Of a stretch of 64,000 nt of DNA, positions 25,441-35,000 are shown one piece after another. The stretch lies in contig CAJTFK010000016.1 of NCBI GenBank assembly GCA_910575505.1, forward strand, positions 1-64,000, written 5' to 3'. The DNA is from Oscillospiraceae bacterium. Its GTDB lineage: Bacteria > Bacillota > Clostridia > Oscillospirales > Oscillospiraceae. The notes under the pieces were generated by a model that worked only from the letters and a program-made list of their open reading frames with translations, made no database searches and had not been told where the DNA came from. Both the position numbers and the translations under genes were made by a program. Position 1 is the first letter of the stretch, and every line of letters begins with the position of its first letter.

Positions 25441-25722
25441 GTGTACGACTACATGCAAGCCCGTTTCTCAACAGAAACCTTCTGCGCTGAACAACAGGCG
25501 GAGGTAGTACGTCTGCACCGGAAGCCGGAAAAGAGGCTGGACCGCAAACGGCGGCGAGAGTTACTGGAGCTGGTAGACGCGGAAGCGAGAGTGCAAGACG
25601 GTTTATCCCCGGCCAATTTTATCGCTGGGTTTCGTCTGGCCTGCGGGATAGCTCACAAGCTGGGGTTAGAGCCACCCTATTCCTTCCGTCAGGAGGAAGA
25701 AGAACAAATCAGCGGAGGATAG
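25441..25722 (+). CDS. Small helical protein, possibly DUF6809-like
   Basis: This 93-residue protein from GTG 25441 (AGGGTGA upstream) is charged and helical (QQAEVVRLHRKPEKRLDRKR, RRELLELVDAEARVQDGLSP) and ends with FIAGFRLACGIAHKLGLEPP. The layout of N-terminal charged helices and a C-terminal F-x-x-GF-x-L-x motif reminds me of small DUF6809 proteins in Clostridia mobile regions. No function is known. It directly follows the broken integrase and may belong to the same element. Confidence 0.55.
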   Translation: MYDYMQARFSTETFCAEQQAEVVRLHRKPEKRLDRKRRRELLELVDAEARVQDGLSPANFIAGFRLACGIAHKLGLEPPYSFRQEEEEQISGG

Positions 25723-25753
25723 GGCGGGGAGAGGGAGTCCTTGAAAAGGCAGA

Positions 25754-25778
25754 CGGCATGGAGCGCTGCTCCATGCCG
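25754..25778 (-). terminator. Terminator of the rubrerythrin gene
   Basis: CGGCATGGAGC (25754-25764) pairs perfectly with GCTCCATGCCG (25768-25778). On the minus strand it is followed by TCTGCCTTTTC. It could also stop transcripts arriving from the left. Confidence 0.7.
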
Positions 25779-25792
25779 CCGTTCGCATGTAC

Positions 25793-26329
25793 TCAATAAT
25801 TCTCTGCATGGACCTCGAAGTAAGCCTGGGGATGAGCGCAGACAGGGCAGACCTCCGGGGCGGCGGTGCCTACCACGATATGTCCGCAGTTCCGGCACTC
25901 CCAGACCTTGACCTCGCTCTTTTTAAAGACTTCCTGGACCTCCACATTGCGGAGCAGGGCGCGATACCGCTCCTCGTGGTGCTTTTCGATTTCACCAACC
26001 GCCCGGAATTTCGCGGCCAGCTCCGGGAAGCCCTCCGCCTCGGCGGTCTTTGCAAAGCTCTCGTACATATCCGTCCATTCGTAGTTTTCCCCGTCGGCTG
26101 CGGCTCCCAGGTTCTCGGCGGTGGAGCCAATACCCGCCAGCTCCTTGAACCACATTTTGGCGTGCTCTTTTTCGTTGTCGGCGGTTTTCAGAAACAGGGC
26201 GGCGATCTGCTCGAAGCCCTCCTTCTTGGCCTTGGAGGCGAAGTAGGTGTACTTGTTCCGGGCCTGGGACTCCCCGGCGAAAGCGGCCTGCAGGTTTTTC
26301 TCGGTCTGCGTTCCGGCGTATTTGGACAT
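25793..26329 (-). CDS. rbr: Rubrerythrin
   Basis: This 178-residue non-heme diiron protein reduces hydrogen peroxide in anaerobes. The ATG at 26329 follows AAAGGAGGA. The ferritin-like domain has the Glu/His ligands in [25 protein letters not shown], and [12 protein letters not shown]. The C-terminal rubredoxin-like site has [12 protein letters not shown] and [13 protein letters not shown]. Length is normal. It stands alone between terminators next to the tRNA-Arg gene. Confidence 0.97.
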   Translation of the reverse strand: MSKYAGTQTEKNLQAAFAGESQARNKYTYFASKAKKEGFEQIAALFLKTADNEKEHAKMWFKELAGIGSTAENLGAAADGENYEWTDMYESFAKTAEAEGFPELAAKFRAVGEIEKHHEERYRALLRNVEVQEVFKKSEVKVWECRNCGHIVVGTAAPEVCPVCAHPQAYFEVHAENY

Positions 26330-26377
26330 AGTAAATTCCTCCTTTTGAAATTTGAGAAACAGATGAGATAAGTTGTG

Positions 26378-26412
26378 AAAAAGTCCTGAAAACGAAGTTT
26401 TCAGGACTTTTG
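26378..26412 (-). terminator. Terminator of the tRNA-Arg gene
   Basis: AAAAGTCCTGAAAAC (26379-26393) pairs perfectly with GTTTTCAGGACTTTT (26397-26411) around a 3-base loop. On the minus strand it follows the tRNA CCA end immediately and ends in five Ts. Confidence 0.85.
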
Positions 26413-26487
26413 GTACGCCCGACTGGATTCGAACCAGCGGCCTTCAGAGTCGGAGTCTGACGCGCTATCCAACTGCGCCACGGGCGC
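26411..26487 (-). tRNA. tRNA-Arg (anticodon CCG)
   Basis: On the minus strand the 77 bases fold as a cloverleaf: acceptor GCGCCCG with CGGGCGT, D arm around GCGCAGTTGGATAGCGC, anticodon stem TCAGA/TCTGA with loop CTCCGAC (anticodon CCG, codon CGG), T arm CTGGTTCGAATCCAG, discriminator A and an encoded CCA. The first acceptor pair is a G-U. A promoter lies about 300 bases upstream, beyond a partial second copy of the gene. Confidence 0.94.
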
Positions 26488-26640
26488 GTACCTAAACGAT
26501 ATGAAATTTTCAGCCTTCCGGCTATCGGGGAAAATAGCAGTCAAACAGCAGCCGGTCCACGGCGTTATTTCCTCTGCCGCTCCGCCAACGCCCCTGTTTA
26601 CAGGGCTTTGCGCCGTATCTCAGCCGGAGCGGTCAAAAGC

Positions 26641-26679
26641 GTCGGAGTCTGACGCGCTATCCAACTGCGCCACGGGCGC
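26641..26679 (-). pseudogene. 5' half of a second tRNA-Arg(CCG) gene
   Basis: These 39 bases are identical to 26449-26487, the acceptor, D arm and anticodon-loop half of the intact tRNA. The 5' flank is also similar (ACGATATG(A/G)AATT in both), so the duplication included upstream sequence. The 3' half (T arm, acceptor, CCA) is absent and replaced by unrelated sequence. tRNA 3' halves are standard integration sites, so this may be a scar of element loss or an unequal recombination product. Confidence 0.82.
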
Positions 26680-26789
26680 ACACCTGACGATATGGAATTG
26701 AGGGGTGATCTGCCGTCCTGCCTGCCGGTCTGACACACGTCCTGAACCATGCCTGCAAAAACCCTGCCCTGCACCATAGGTACTTTGGT

Positions 26790-26818
26790 AGTATAACAGA
26801 CTTTCCCGGTTCTGTAAA
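26790..26818 (-). promoter_or_regulatory. Promoter reading toward the tRNA-Arg genes
   Basis: On the minus strand TTTACA (26813-26818) and TATACT (26790-26795) are separated by 17 bases. It reads first through the half tRNA copy and then the intact tRNA. Confidence 0.65.
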
Positions 26819-26862
26819 GCTTTTTTTAAAAAATTTTTTCCTTGAATTTTCTCCGAAAAAGA

Positions 26863-26903
26863 TTGTTAAAAAAATTGACAAGTTTGCATTTTTGGGCTAA
26901 ACT
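26863..26903 (+). promoter_or_regulatory. rex promoter with an overlapping Rex-like operator
   Basis: TTGACA (26875-26880) and TAAACT (26898-26903) have a 17-base spacer. TTGTTAA (26863-26869) and TTGACAA (26875-26881) form an imperfect dyad over the -35 box, close to the clostridial Rex site TTGTTAA-N4-TTAACAA but with one mismatch and one extra spacer base. This suggests that Rex represses its own gene. Confidence 0.55.
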
Positions 26904-26949
26904 AAGAAATAAGTATCCTTTAATCAGCGGCTTTTTAGGAGTGAATGGT

Positions 26950-27579
26950 ATGAAAAAGGAAAACATCTCTGATGCTGTCATCCGCCGCCTGCCCCGGTAT
27001 TACCGTCAGCTGACGGAGCTCTGCGCCAGGGGTGTCGTGCGCATCTCGTCCCACTCCCTGGGCCAGGAAATGAACATCACCGCCTCCCAGATCCGCCAGG
27101 ACCTGAGCTGTTTCGGCGAGTTCGGACAGCAGGGGTATGGCTATAACGTAGAGGAGCTTCACACGGAAATCGGGCATATCCTGGGCGTGGACAACAACCA
27201 CCATCTCATCATCATCGGCGTTGGCAACCTGGGCCATGCCCTGCTGCAGAATTTCGGCTTTGCCCACGCGGGCTTTTCCGTGGACGCCGCCTTTGACATC
27301 TCTCCCGCTGTCACCGGCACCCGGGTCAACGGCGTTCCCATCCTCCCTATGGACGAGCTGGATGGCTATCTGAAAAGCCACAGCGTGGATGTAGTGGTGC
27401 TGACCATTCCCCAGGCCGTCGCCCAAAGCATGGCGGACCACCTTGTCGACCAGGGCGTCCGGGGCTTCTGGAACTTCACTAATGTGGAGCTGACCAGCTC
27501 TGTGCCGGAGGTCAAGATTGAAAATATCCATTTTGCGGACAGCCTGCTGACCCTCAGCTACCGCATTGCCAACCGATGA
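26950..27579 (+). CDS. rex: Redox-sensing transcriptional repressor Rex
   Basis: This 209-residue protein senses the NADH/NAD ratio and represses fermentation genes. ATG 26950 follows AGGAG. The N-terminal winged helix (AVIRRLPRYYRQLTEL, ITASQIRQDLSCFGEFGQQG) is highly conserved. The Rossmann domain shows GVGNLGHALLQNFGF (Gly90-x-Gly92-x-x-Gly95) and AAFDISP. The C-terminal helix after NIHFADSLL swaps between subunits. Promoter dyad suggests autoregulation. The next gene starts 43 bases downstream. Confidence 0.97.
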   Translation: MKKENISDAVIRRLPRYYRQLTELCARGVVRISSHSLGQEMNITASQIRQDLSCFGEFGQQGYGYNVEELHTEIGHILGVDNNHHLIIIGVGNLGHALLQNFGFAHAGFSVDAAFDISPAVTGTRVNGVPILPMDELDGYLKSHSVDVVVLTIPQAVAQSMADHLVDQGVRGFWNFTNVELTSSVPEVKIENIHFADSLLTLSYRIANR

Positions 27580-27622
27580 CGCCGCGCATGCCGTTTCCGC
27601 GGCACAGAAAGGACGCACTCTC

Positions 27623-28720
27623 ATGCGAAAAAAAGGATTTCTCTTCGTTCTGCCGCTGACACTGGCGCTGGCCGCCTGGGCGCTGGCCGCCGGCGATGCG
27701 GCGGACCCCCTGGCCTCCCTGTCTTATCTCAACGGTATTTTTACCAGCGCCGTGGACGCCGCCGTCAACGCCCGGCTGGACGCTTCAGACGCGCTGCTGC
27801 TGGAAAACGGCGGAAACGGTCTGGAGGTGCCTGCCGTTCCCTCTGCCTCCGCCGGCGGCTGGACGGAGCTCCGCCTGAAGCAGGGAGACCTGCTGCCCCT
27901 CTCCACCGGAGAAAGCGTGCTGCTTCTGGCGGGAGGCGGGCAGTTTACCTGCGCCTTCGGCGAGGTGGTGGACGCCACCGCCGGCGCCGCCGTTCCGTCC
28001 GGCGGGGCCCTGGCGGCCAATCACCGCTACATCGCCGCGGAGGATACCGCCGCCAGCGTGCTGATTACCAGCAAGACCGCTGTGGTGGACTGTCAGGGAA
28101 CCGGCTCCGTCAGCTATTCCACCGCCACAGATTACAACGCCATGGCCGGGGCCCTGAAATCCCTGGGCCTTTTTCGGGGCAGTCTCACCGGATACGGCCA
28201 GGGCTTTGATCTGGAGGCCGCCCCCACCCGGCTTCAGGCCCTCATCATGTTCATCCGGGTGCTGGGGGAAGAGGAGGCCGCCCTGGCCTGGTCCGGCAGC
28301 ATCCCCTTCACCGATATCCAAAAGGGCTCCCAGGGGGAGAAATATGTGGGCTATGCCTATGAGCGGGGCTATACCAACGGATACAGCGCCACCCAGTTCC
28401 GCCCCTCCGCTCCGGTAAACGCCCGGCAGTACACGGAGTTTATCCTCCGGGCCCTGGGCTACAGCTCCGCCGCCAACACCAACCTCTCCGACGCCCTTGC
28501 CCGGGCCCTGGAGGCCGGCGTTCTGACTCCCGGCGAGGCCGCCATGCTGCAAAACGACCCCTTCCTCCGGGCCGATCTGGTCTATGTCTCCTATTACGCG
28601 CTGGACGCTGTCCGGGCCGACGGCATGGGAACCCTGGCGGACTCCCTGATGGAAAAGGGCGTTTTCTCCCAGTGGGAGCGGGACAGCGCCGCCGGCATGG
28701 TCACCGGCTGGCGGCTGTAA
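27623..28720 (+). CDS. Secreted S-layer homology (SLH) domain protein
   Basis: This 365-residue protein starts at ATG 27623 (MRKKGFLFVLPLTLALAAWA), with a clear signal peptide to about residue 23. Residues about 25-170 are a domain of unknown fold, partly beta-rich with many Ala and Gly. From about residue 175 two to three SLH-like units appear (SLGLFRGSLTGYGQGFDLEA, then VGYAYERGYTNGYSATQFRP, then YTEFILRALGYSS). SLH units bind pyruvylated cell-wall polymers, so the protein is probably wall-anchored. It follows rex without a terminator and may share its transcript. Confidence 0.82.
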   Translation: MRKKGFLFVLPLTLALAAWALAAGDAADPLASLSYLNGIFTSAVDAAVNARLDASDALLLENGGNGLEVPAVPSASAGGWTELRLKQGDLLPLSTGESVLLLAGGGQFTCAFGEVVDATAGAAVPSGGALAANHRYIAAEDTAASVLITSKTAVVDCQGTGSVSYSTATDYNAMAGALKSLGLFRGSLTGYGQGFDLEAAPTRLQALIMFIRVLGEEEAALAWSGSIPFTDIQKGSQGEKYVGYAYERGYTNGYSATQFRPSAPVNARQYTEFILRALGYSSAANTNLSDALARALEAGVLTPGEAAMLQNDPFLRADLVYVSYYALDAVRADGMGTLADSLMEKGVFSQWERDSAAGMVTGWRL

Positions 28721-28842
28721 CGCCGGGACCGGGACATCCGGGCGCAAAAAATCTTCAGGAATCCGGAACCCTCCGGCCCGGGGCACATATGATGAACTGA
28801 GGCCGCTTCAAACGGTCTACATCTCTCAGGAGGTTCCATCTT

Positions 28843-29055
28843 ATGTGCAATACTGGCTTTGGCGGAGGCAACTGCTGCTGGATCATCATCCTGCTCATCA
28901 TTGTCTGGTGCTGCTGCGGCAGCAATTCCAGCTGGGGCGGCAGCGGCTGTGGCTGCAACTGCGGCTGCAACTGCGGCGGCGGCAGCTGCGGCGGCTGTGG
29001 CTGCAACTGCGGCTGCAACAATAACTGTGGCTGCACCCCCGCTCCCTGCTGCTGA
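28843..29055 (+). CDS. Cys/Gly-rich membrane micro-protein
   Basis: This 70-residue protein begins at ATG 28843 behind AGGAGG. A short Gly/Cys start (MCNTGFGGGNCC) leads to one hydrophobic segment (WIIILLIIVWCCC), then a tail made of CGCN, GGSC and GGC units ending TPAPCC. It has 20 cysteines. The pattern resembles small Gly-rich spore-coat or cell-surface proteins, and the spaced Cys residues could bind metals or cross-link, but I know no matching family. It stands alone, with a ribosome site and a downstream terminator, so I consider it real. Confidence 0.75.
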   Translation: MCNTGFGGGNCCWIIILLIIVWCCCGSNSSWGGSGCGCNCGCNCGGGSCGGCGCNCGCNNNCGCTPAPCC

Positions 29056-29205
29056 TCCACGTTTCGCGGAAGACCAGGCGTCTCCCGGCGCTTCGGTTCA
29101 TTCCGCAGGCAGTCCCAGTCGGAAAACGCCCCTCCGGCAGTCCGGGAAAACACCCGGCGAAGCGGGTCTCTGGGTGATGCCTGCCTACCAATGACATAAA
29201 ACCAG

Positions 29206-29233
29206 AGCCCCGGACCCGGCAGGGTCTGGGGCT
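29206..29233 (+). terminator. Terminator downstream of the Cys-rich protein gene
   Basis: AGCCCCGGACCC (29206-29217) pairs with GGGTCTGGGGCT (29222-29233), with one weak pair. No T run of note follows, so efficiency is uncertain. The rest of 29056-29338 holds no gene I can support. Confidence 0.6.
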
Positions 29234-29338
29234 TATCCTTTCAACGGCGGCGTCCGCCGGATTCCCCGCTCTTCGCGGCCCCTCAAGGGCCCCGGGGGGA
29301 AGGGACGGCCGCCTGCGCGGCGCAGCGGAAAACAGCCG

Positions 29339-29863
29339 TCAGGATTTTCCCTCTCTCTGTCTGGCTGTCAGCCTCCCGGCCAGGTGTCCCAGGACGGCCC
29401 CTAGGAGAATCCCGCCCAGCACATCGCTGGGCCAGTGGACATAGAGGTAGAGCCGGGAGAAGGCGATGCCTGCGGCCAGAATCATGGCCGGTATCCACAG
29501 CTGTTTCTCCGCCCCTGCCGCCCGCAGCGCGAAGGCCGCAGCAAAGGAGACGGCGGTGTGTCCGGAGGGAAAGGAGGCGTCCCCCGGCGGGGAAACCAGC
29601 AGAATCAAATCCGGACGGAGGAGGAAGGGCCGCCCCCGGCCAATCAGGGGCTTCAAGACCGTGTTGCAGGCCAGCAGGTCCAGCACCAGGGCGCAGGAGA
29701 CCGTGATTCCCTGCTTCCGCCGCTTCACGGAAAGCAGCAGCAGCGCCGCCAGCAGAATCCAGATATCCCCGTGATCCGCCAGACGGCTCAGAGCGGTCAT
29801 CAGCACATCCAGAGGACCGCTGCGGAGGTGTGCCTGTATCCAATCCAAAAGAGCCAGTTCCAT
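29339..29863 (-). CDS. PAP2-family membrane phosphatase
   Basis: This 174-residue protein starts at ATG 29863 behind AAGGAGG. Several membrane helices carry the three PAP2 motifs: KPLIGRGRP, then SFPSGHTAVSF, then SRLYLYVHWPSDVLGG. Such enzymes dephosphorylate lipid phosphates, for example undecaprenyl pyrophosphate or phosphatidylglycerol phosphate; the exact substrate is unclear. The gene lies downstream of ilvD on the same strand, 232 bases away. That gap contains a GCCGCC...GGCGGC dyad and no gene. Confidence 0.9.
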   Translation of the reverse strand: MELALLDWIQAHLRSGPLDVLMTALSRLADHGDIWILLAALLLLSVKRRKQGITVSCALVLDLLACNTVLKPLIGRGRPFLLRPDLILLVSPPGDASFPSGHTAVSFAAAFALRAAGAEKQLWIPAMILAAGIAFSRLYLYVHWPSDVLGGILLGAVLGHLAGRLTARQREGKS

Positions 29864-30095
29864 GGCGTGCCTCCTTACAGTCCGGATTCCAAGACGGGGG
29901 CCGCGGCACCGGACAAGCGTCTTGGCCGCGGCCCTGTCTCCGCTGAATGATGATCTGAATTAAAAATTCGGAAATCATACATTTGCTTTGAGCCGGTTTG
30001 CTCGCCGCCGTTTACGGCGGCAGCCGCAAAACATGGCACAGATTGCTTCCGGCCTTTCAGTTCGGAAGTAATATTATAATACAGGCCGTCCCTGA

Positions 30096-31763
30096 TTATT
30101 CCAGCACCGCCCCCCGGGCCGCGCTGGAAACCAGCTTGGCGTACCGGGCGGCATAGCCGGTTTTGATCTTGGGCTCCGGGCAGACCCACCGGGCCCGGCG
30201 GGCCTCCAGAACGGCCTCGTCCACATCCAGCGTAATGGAACACCTGGTAATGTCAATGGAAATGGGGTCGCCATCCTCCACGAAGGCGATGGGGCCCCCC
30301 TGGGCCGCCTCCGGGCAGACGTGTCCGATGGACGCGCCTCTCGTCGCGCCGGAGAAGCGCCCGTCGGTGATGAGGGCCACATCCTTGTCCAGGCCCATGC
30401 CGGCAATGGCGGAGGTGGGATTCAGCATCTCCCGCATACCGGGGCCGCCCTTGGGGCCCTCGTAGCGGATGACCACCACATCCCCGGCCACGATTTTCCC
30501 GGCGTAAATGGCGGCAATGGCGTCCTCCTCACTGTCGAAGACCCGGGCGGGACCGGAGTGAACCATCATCTCCTTCGCCACGGCGGAGCGCTTCACCACA
30601 CAGCCCTCCGGCGCCAGGTTGCCCTTCAGTACGACGATGCCGCCGTCGGGGGAATAGGGATTGTCAATGGGGCGGATCACCTCAGGGTCCCGGTTCACCG
30701 CGCCCTTCAGATTCTCTTCCAGGGTTTTGCCGGTGCAGGTGAGGACGGATGTGTCCAGCAGATTCTTTTTCGTCAGCTCCTTCATCACCGCGTAGACGCC
30801 GCCGGCCTGCTCCAGATCCTCCATATAGGCGTCCCCGGCGGGGGCCAGGTGGCAGAGGTTGGGCGTTTGGGAAGAAATCTCGTTGGCCATGTCAAAGCTC
30901 AGCTCAATGCCGCACTCGTGGGCAATAGCGGGCAGGTGCAGCATGGTATTGGTGGAACAGCCCAGGGCCATGTCCACGGTCTCGGCGTTGTGGAAGGCGG
31001 CGGGGGTCATGATGTCCCGGGGGCGGATGTTTTTCTCCACCAGCTCCATAATCTGCATGCCCGCGTGCTTGGCCAGCCGCAGCCGGGCGGACCAGACGGC
31101 GGGAATGGTGCCGTTGCCCTGAAGGCCCATGCCGATGGCCTCGGTGAGGCAGTTCATGGAATTGGCGGTATACATGCCGGAGCAGGAGCCGCAGGTGGGA
31201 CAGGCACTGTTCTCATAGTCCTCCATGCCCTCCTCGTCCAGCTTCCCGGCGTAATAGCTGCCCACGGCCTCGAACATGTGGGAGAGGCAGGTCCGCCGCC
31301 CATCCTTCAGGCGGCCCGCCAGCATGGGACCGCCGGAAACGAAAATCGTGGGAATATTCAGCCGGGCGGCGGCCATGAGGAGACCGGGGACGTTTTTGTC
31401 ACAGTTGGGAATCATCACCAGGCCGTCAAACTGGTGGGCAATGGCCATGGCCTCGGTGGAGTCGGCAATGAGGTCCCGGGTGATGAGGGAGTACTTCATG
31501 CCCACGTGCCCCATGGCGATGCCGTCGCACACGGCAATGGCGGGAAACTCCACCGGGGTGCCGCCGGCCAGGCGGACGCCGGCCTTCACGGCCTCGGCAA
31601 TCTTGTCCAGATTCATGTGGCCGGGGACGATTTCGTTATAGGAGCAGACCACGCCGATCAGCGGGCGGTCCAGCTCCTCTCTGGTATAGCCCAGCGCGTA
31701 GAACAAAGAGCGGTTGGGGGCCCGCTCCACGCCCTGGGTCACATTGAGGCTGTTTTCTTTCAT
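30096..31763 (-). CDS. ilvD: Dihydroxy-acid dehydratase
   Basis: This 555-residue Fe-S enzyme makes 2-keto acids for valine, leucine and isoleucine. ATG 31763 follows AAGGAAGGA. Conserved features are [28 protein letters not shown] (Cys121), [20 protein letters not shown] (cluster Cys near 194), and the C-terminal [20 protein letters not shown]. Family length is normal. No other ilv genes are adjacent. Its Fe-S cluster dependence links it to the Isc genes of this window, though only generally. Confidence 0.97.
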   Translation of the reverse strand: MKENSLNVTQGVERAPNRSLFYALGYTREELDRPLIGVVCSYNEIVPGHMNLDKIAEAVKAGVRLAGGTPVEFPAIAVCDGIAMGHVGMKYSLITRDLIADSTEAMAIAHQFDGLVMIPNCDKNVPGLLMAAARLNIPTIFVSGGPMLAGRLKDGRRTCLSHMFEAVGSYYAGKLDEEGMEDYENSACPTCGSCSGMYTANSMNCLTEAIGMGLQGNGTIPAVWSARLRLAKHAGMQIMELVEKNIRPRDIMTPAAFHNAETVDMALGCSTNTMLHLPAIAHECGIELSFDMANEISSQTPNLCHLAPAGDAYMEDLEQAGGVYAVMKELTKKNLLDTSVLTCTGKTLEENLKGAVNRDPEVIRPIDNPYSPDGGIVVLKGNLAPEGCVVKRSAVAKEMMVHSGPARVFDSEEDAIAAIYAGKIVAGDVVVIRYEGPKGGPGMREMLNPTSAIAGMGLDKDVALITDGRFSGATRGASIGHVCPEAAQGGPIAFVEDGDPISIDITRCSITLDVDEAVLEARRARWVCPEPKIKTGYAARYAKLVSSAARGAVLE

Positions 31764-31817
31764 GGTGCATCCTTCCTTTTATTGACACCCGCAGAAAACG
31801 GGCGGTGTTCAGAGAAA

Positions 31818-31846
31818 ATAGTAATATAAATTTCCGGCGCTGTCAA
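31818..31846 (-). promoter_or_regulatory. ilvD promoter
   Basis: On the minus strand TTGACA (31841-31846) and TACTAT (31818-31823) are separated by 17 bases, 55 bases before the start codon. The leader is too short for a T-box or leader-peptide attenuator, and none is visible. Confidence 0.72.
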
Positions 31847-31958
31847 GCCGCCGGAGAAGAACCGGACGCCGGAAGAAGGCCGGAAGGCCCGTTCTGCCCG
31901 GCAGTTCTCCCGTATTCCGCCGGAGTCCTCTTTCTTCGGCAAATTTCTGCCCCGGCAG

Positions 31959-31987
31959 GTGACACCGCCGGAAGGATGTGCTATAAT
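31959..31987 (+). promoter_or_regulatory. Promoter of the Sel1-AAA+ gene
   Basis: GTGACA (31959-31964) and TATAAT (31982-31987) have a 17-base spacer. The start codon lies 90 bases downstream. Confidence 0.6.
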
Positions 31988-32076
31988 GTCTACAGAATGA
32001 CAGCCCCGCCGGATCATGCTGTTTTTCCGTTCCGGCGGACCGCCAGCCATAGATTTTCAGAAAGAGAGGGATTACC

Positions 32077-35000
32077 TTGGACAAAGCCGACGAATACTAC
32101 AGCAAGGCATGGAACTACAATAAAGACGAAAATTATCAGCAGGCGTACATCCATTTCACCATCGCCGCGGAAATGGGCCACGCGGACGCCCAGAATTTCC
32201 TCGGCACATACTACCTGAACGGTTATGGCGTTGAAGAGGATGAGGCGGCGGCGGTGGAGTGGTTTCAAAAAGCCGCTGAACAGGACAACGTATTTGGCAA
32301 CTATAACCTGGGGCGCTGCTATCAATATGGCTGGGGCGTGGAGAAGGACGCTCAAACGTCTCTCAGGTTTTACCTGCTCGCCGCCGAACAGGGTCACTCG
32401 GGCGCCCAGAATGAGGCCGGACGCTGTTATCTGTACGGCTGGGGCGCGGAGGAGGACAACGACAAGGCGGTGGCGTGGTTCCGGAAGGCCGCCGCCCAGA
32501 AGAATATGTACGCCCTTTATAACCTGGGGCTCTGCTGTCAAAACGGCTGGGGTGTGGAGAAGGACAGTCAAAAAGCCTTCCAATACTATCTGCGGAGCGC
32601 TGAGCTGGGCTACGCAGATGCTCAGAACGAGGCCGGCTACTTTTACCTGAACGGCTGGGGCGTCGAAAAGGATTACACCAAGGCGTTGGAGTGGTTCCGG
32701 AAGGCCGCCGATCAGGACAACATGGACGCCATCTATCACCTGGGCCGCTGCTATGAATACGGCTGGGGCGTGGAAAAGGACATGCAGAAGGCCGTCCAGT
32801 TCTACCAGCGCAGCGCGGAGCTGGGCCGGGCGGACGCCCAGAACGACCTGGGCGTCTGCTACCTGAACGGCCAGGGCGTTGAGAAAAACGAGGCCAAGGC
32901 CCTGGAATGGTTCCGGAAGGCCGTCGCCCAAGAGCCCGGCAACAAGTACGCCAACTACAACCTGGGCCGCTGCTATCAGTACGGCTGGGGTGTGGAAAAG
33001 AACGACCAGAAGGCGTTTCCCTGCTATCTGCGTGCCGCAGAACAGGGCCACGCGGCCTCTCAGAACAAGGCCGGCTACTTCCTCCTGAACGGAAAGGGAA
33101 CCGCCAAGGACGACGGGAAGGCCCTGGCGTGGTTCCGGAAGGCTGCCGCTCAGAACGAAAAATACGCCTGCTATAACATGGGCTTCTGCTATGAAAACGG
33201 GCGCGGCGTCGCGGTGGACAAGAGAAAGGCCCTGGAATATTATGAAAAGGCCGTGGAGCTGGGGCATGAAAACGTCAAGAAGGACGTGGACCGTCTGCGG
33301 CAGGCACTGGGCAGCCCGCCGCCGCCCCAGCCCGCTCAGACAGACGGCGTGCAGCAGGAGGACGGCAGGTCTGCCTATGACAGGCTCCAGGCCCTCACCG
33401 GTCTGGATTCCGTCAAGAAGGCAGTCGGCAAAATGATTCACCTCCACCAGATCAACGCAAAGAGAGAGGCAGCATTGGGGAAAAAGGCCTCCACGGTCTC
33501 CATGCACATGGTATTCACCGGGAATCCCGGCACCGGCAAAACCACCGTGGCCCGCATTATCGGTGAGCTTTACCATGAGATGGGCCTGCTGTCCAAGGGT
33601 CAGGTGAAGGAGGTCAAGCGGGCCGACCTGGTGGCAGAGAACATCGGCGGCACCGAGGCCAACACAAAGCGCGCCATTGAGGAGGCCCTGGGGGGCATCC
33701 TGTTCATTGACGAGGCCTACACCCTCAGCCCCGAGGACCCGGGGCGGGACTTCGGCCCTAAGGCCGTGGACACCATCCTGACGGCCATGGAGGAAAACCG
33801 GGGGAATCTGGTGGTCATTGTGGCCGGCTATGAAAAGGAAATGCAGCGCTTCATCAACAGCAACCCCGGCCTGAAATCCCGCTTCAAGAATTTCATCCGC
33901 TTCGAGGACTACAACGCCCGGCAGCTCCATCAGATTTTCCGCTATACCGTGGAATCCGAGGGCTACCATCTGGACAAGGCCGCGAATTCCCTTCTGGCCC
34001 AGTATTTTGAGCGGCTTTACCGTACCCGGGGACTCAACTTCGGCAACGGCCGGGAGGTGCGCAACTTCTTCGAGTCCGTTCTCGCCTGGAATGCGGACCG
34101 ACTGGCCGGCATGGACACGGACCGCCTCACCAGGGAGGAGCTTATGTCGCTGACGGAGAGCGACATTCAGGCCGCCGTGGACGAGCAGATGGGCCGGACC
34201 GGCGAAGCGGACGGCGGGCCCTCGGCCCTGGAGGAGCTGAACGCCATGACCGGCCTCGCCAGCGTGAAGGAGGAAGTCCGTCTCCTTCAGCAGGTGGCGG
34301 TCTATCAGCAGCACTGCCGGGAAATGAAGCTGCCCACCACGCCGCCCACCATGCACATGGTGTTCACCGGCAACCCCGGCACCGGCAAAACCACCGTGGC
34401 CCGGATTATCGGCCGCATCTATCACGAGCTGGGCCTGCTGCCCGAAAGCCGGGTGACGGAGGTCAAGCGGGCGGACCTGGTGGCGGGCTACGTGGGCCAG
34501 ACGGACCAGAAGGCCAGGTCGGTCATCCAGCGGGCCCTGGGCGGCGTGCTGTTCATCGACGAGGCCTATACCCTGAGCCCCGAGAACCCCGGGCATGACT
34601 ACGGCCAGGAAGCTATCAACGTGCTGCTGACCGCCATGGAGGAAAACCGGGAGAATCTGGCGGTGATTGTGGCGGGCTATGACGGGGATATGCGGCGGTT
34701 TATCAACAGCAATCCCGGCCTGAAATCCCGCTTCACCAAGTACATCCATTTCGATGATTACGACGGCGGGGAGCTGGCCCAGATTTTCCACAACTTCGCC
34801 GGCAGCCGCTTTGTCTTTGGCGAGGGGGCGGAGGAGGAACTCCGCAGGGTCTGCAATGAGCTCTACGAGCAGCGGGACGCGAATTTCGGAAACGCCCGGG
34901 ATGTGCGCAACCTGTTTGACCTGGTAACTGCCAGTCAGGCCGACAGGGTCACCAGAATGGACCGCCCCTCCCGGGAGGACATGATGCAAATGACCCAGGA

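Noticed and set aside
26641-26679. A second functional tRNA-Arg
   Set aside because: The T arm, 3' acceptor strand and CCA are missing, so it cannot fold as a tRNA.
28921-29045. CRISPR-like or microsatellite array suggested by GGCTGCAACTGCGGC-type repetition
   Set aside because: The repetition encodes Cys-Gly-Cys-Asn units within an intact gene and has no spacer-repeat pattern. No CRISPR array was found in the window.
31764-32076. T-box or leader-peptide attenuator upstream of ilvD
   Set aside because: The untranslated leader from the promoter to ATG is only about 50 bases and shows no T-box sequence or peptide frame.
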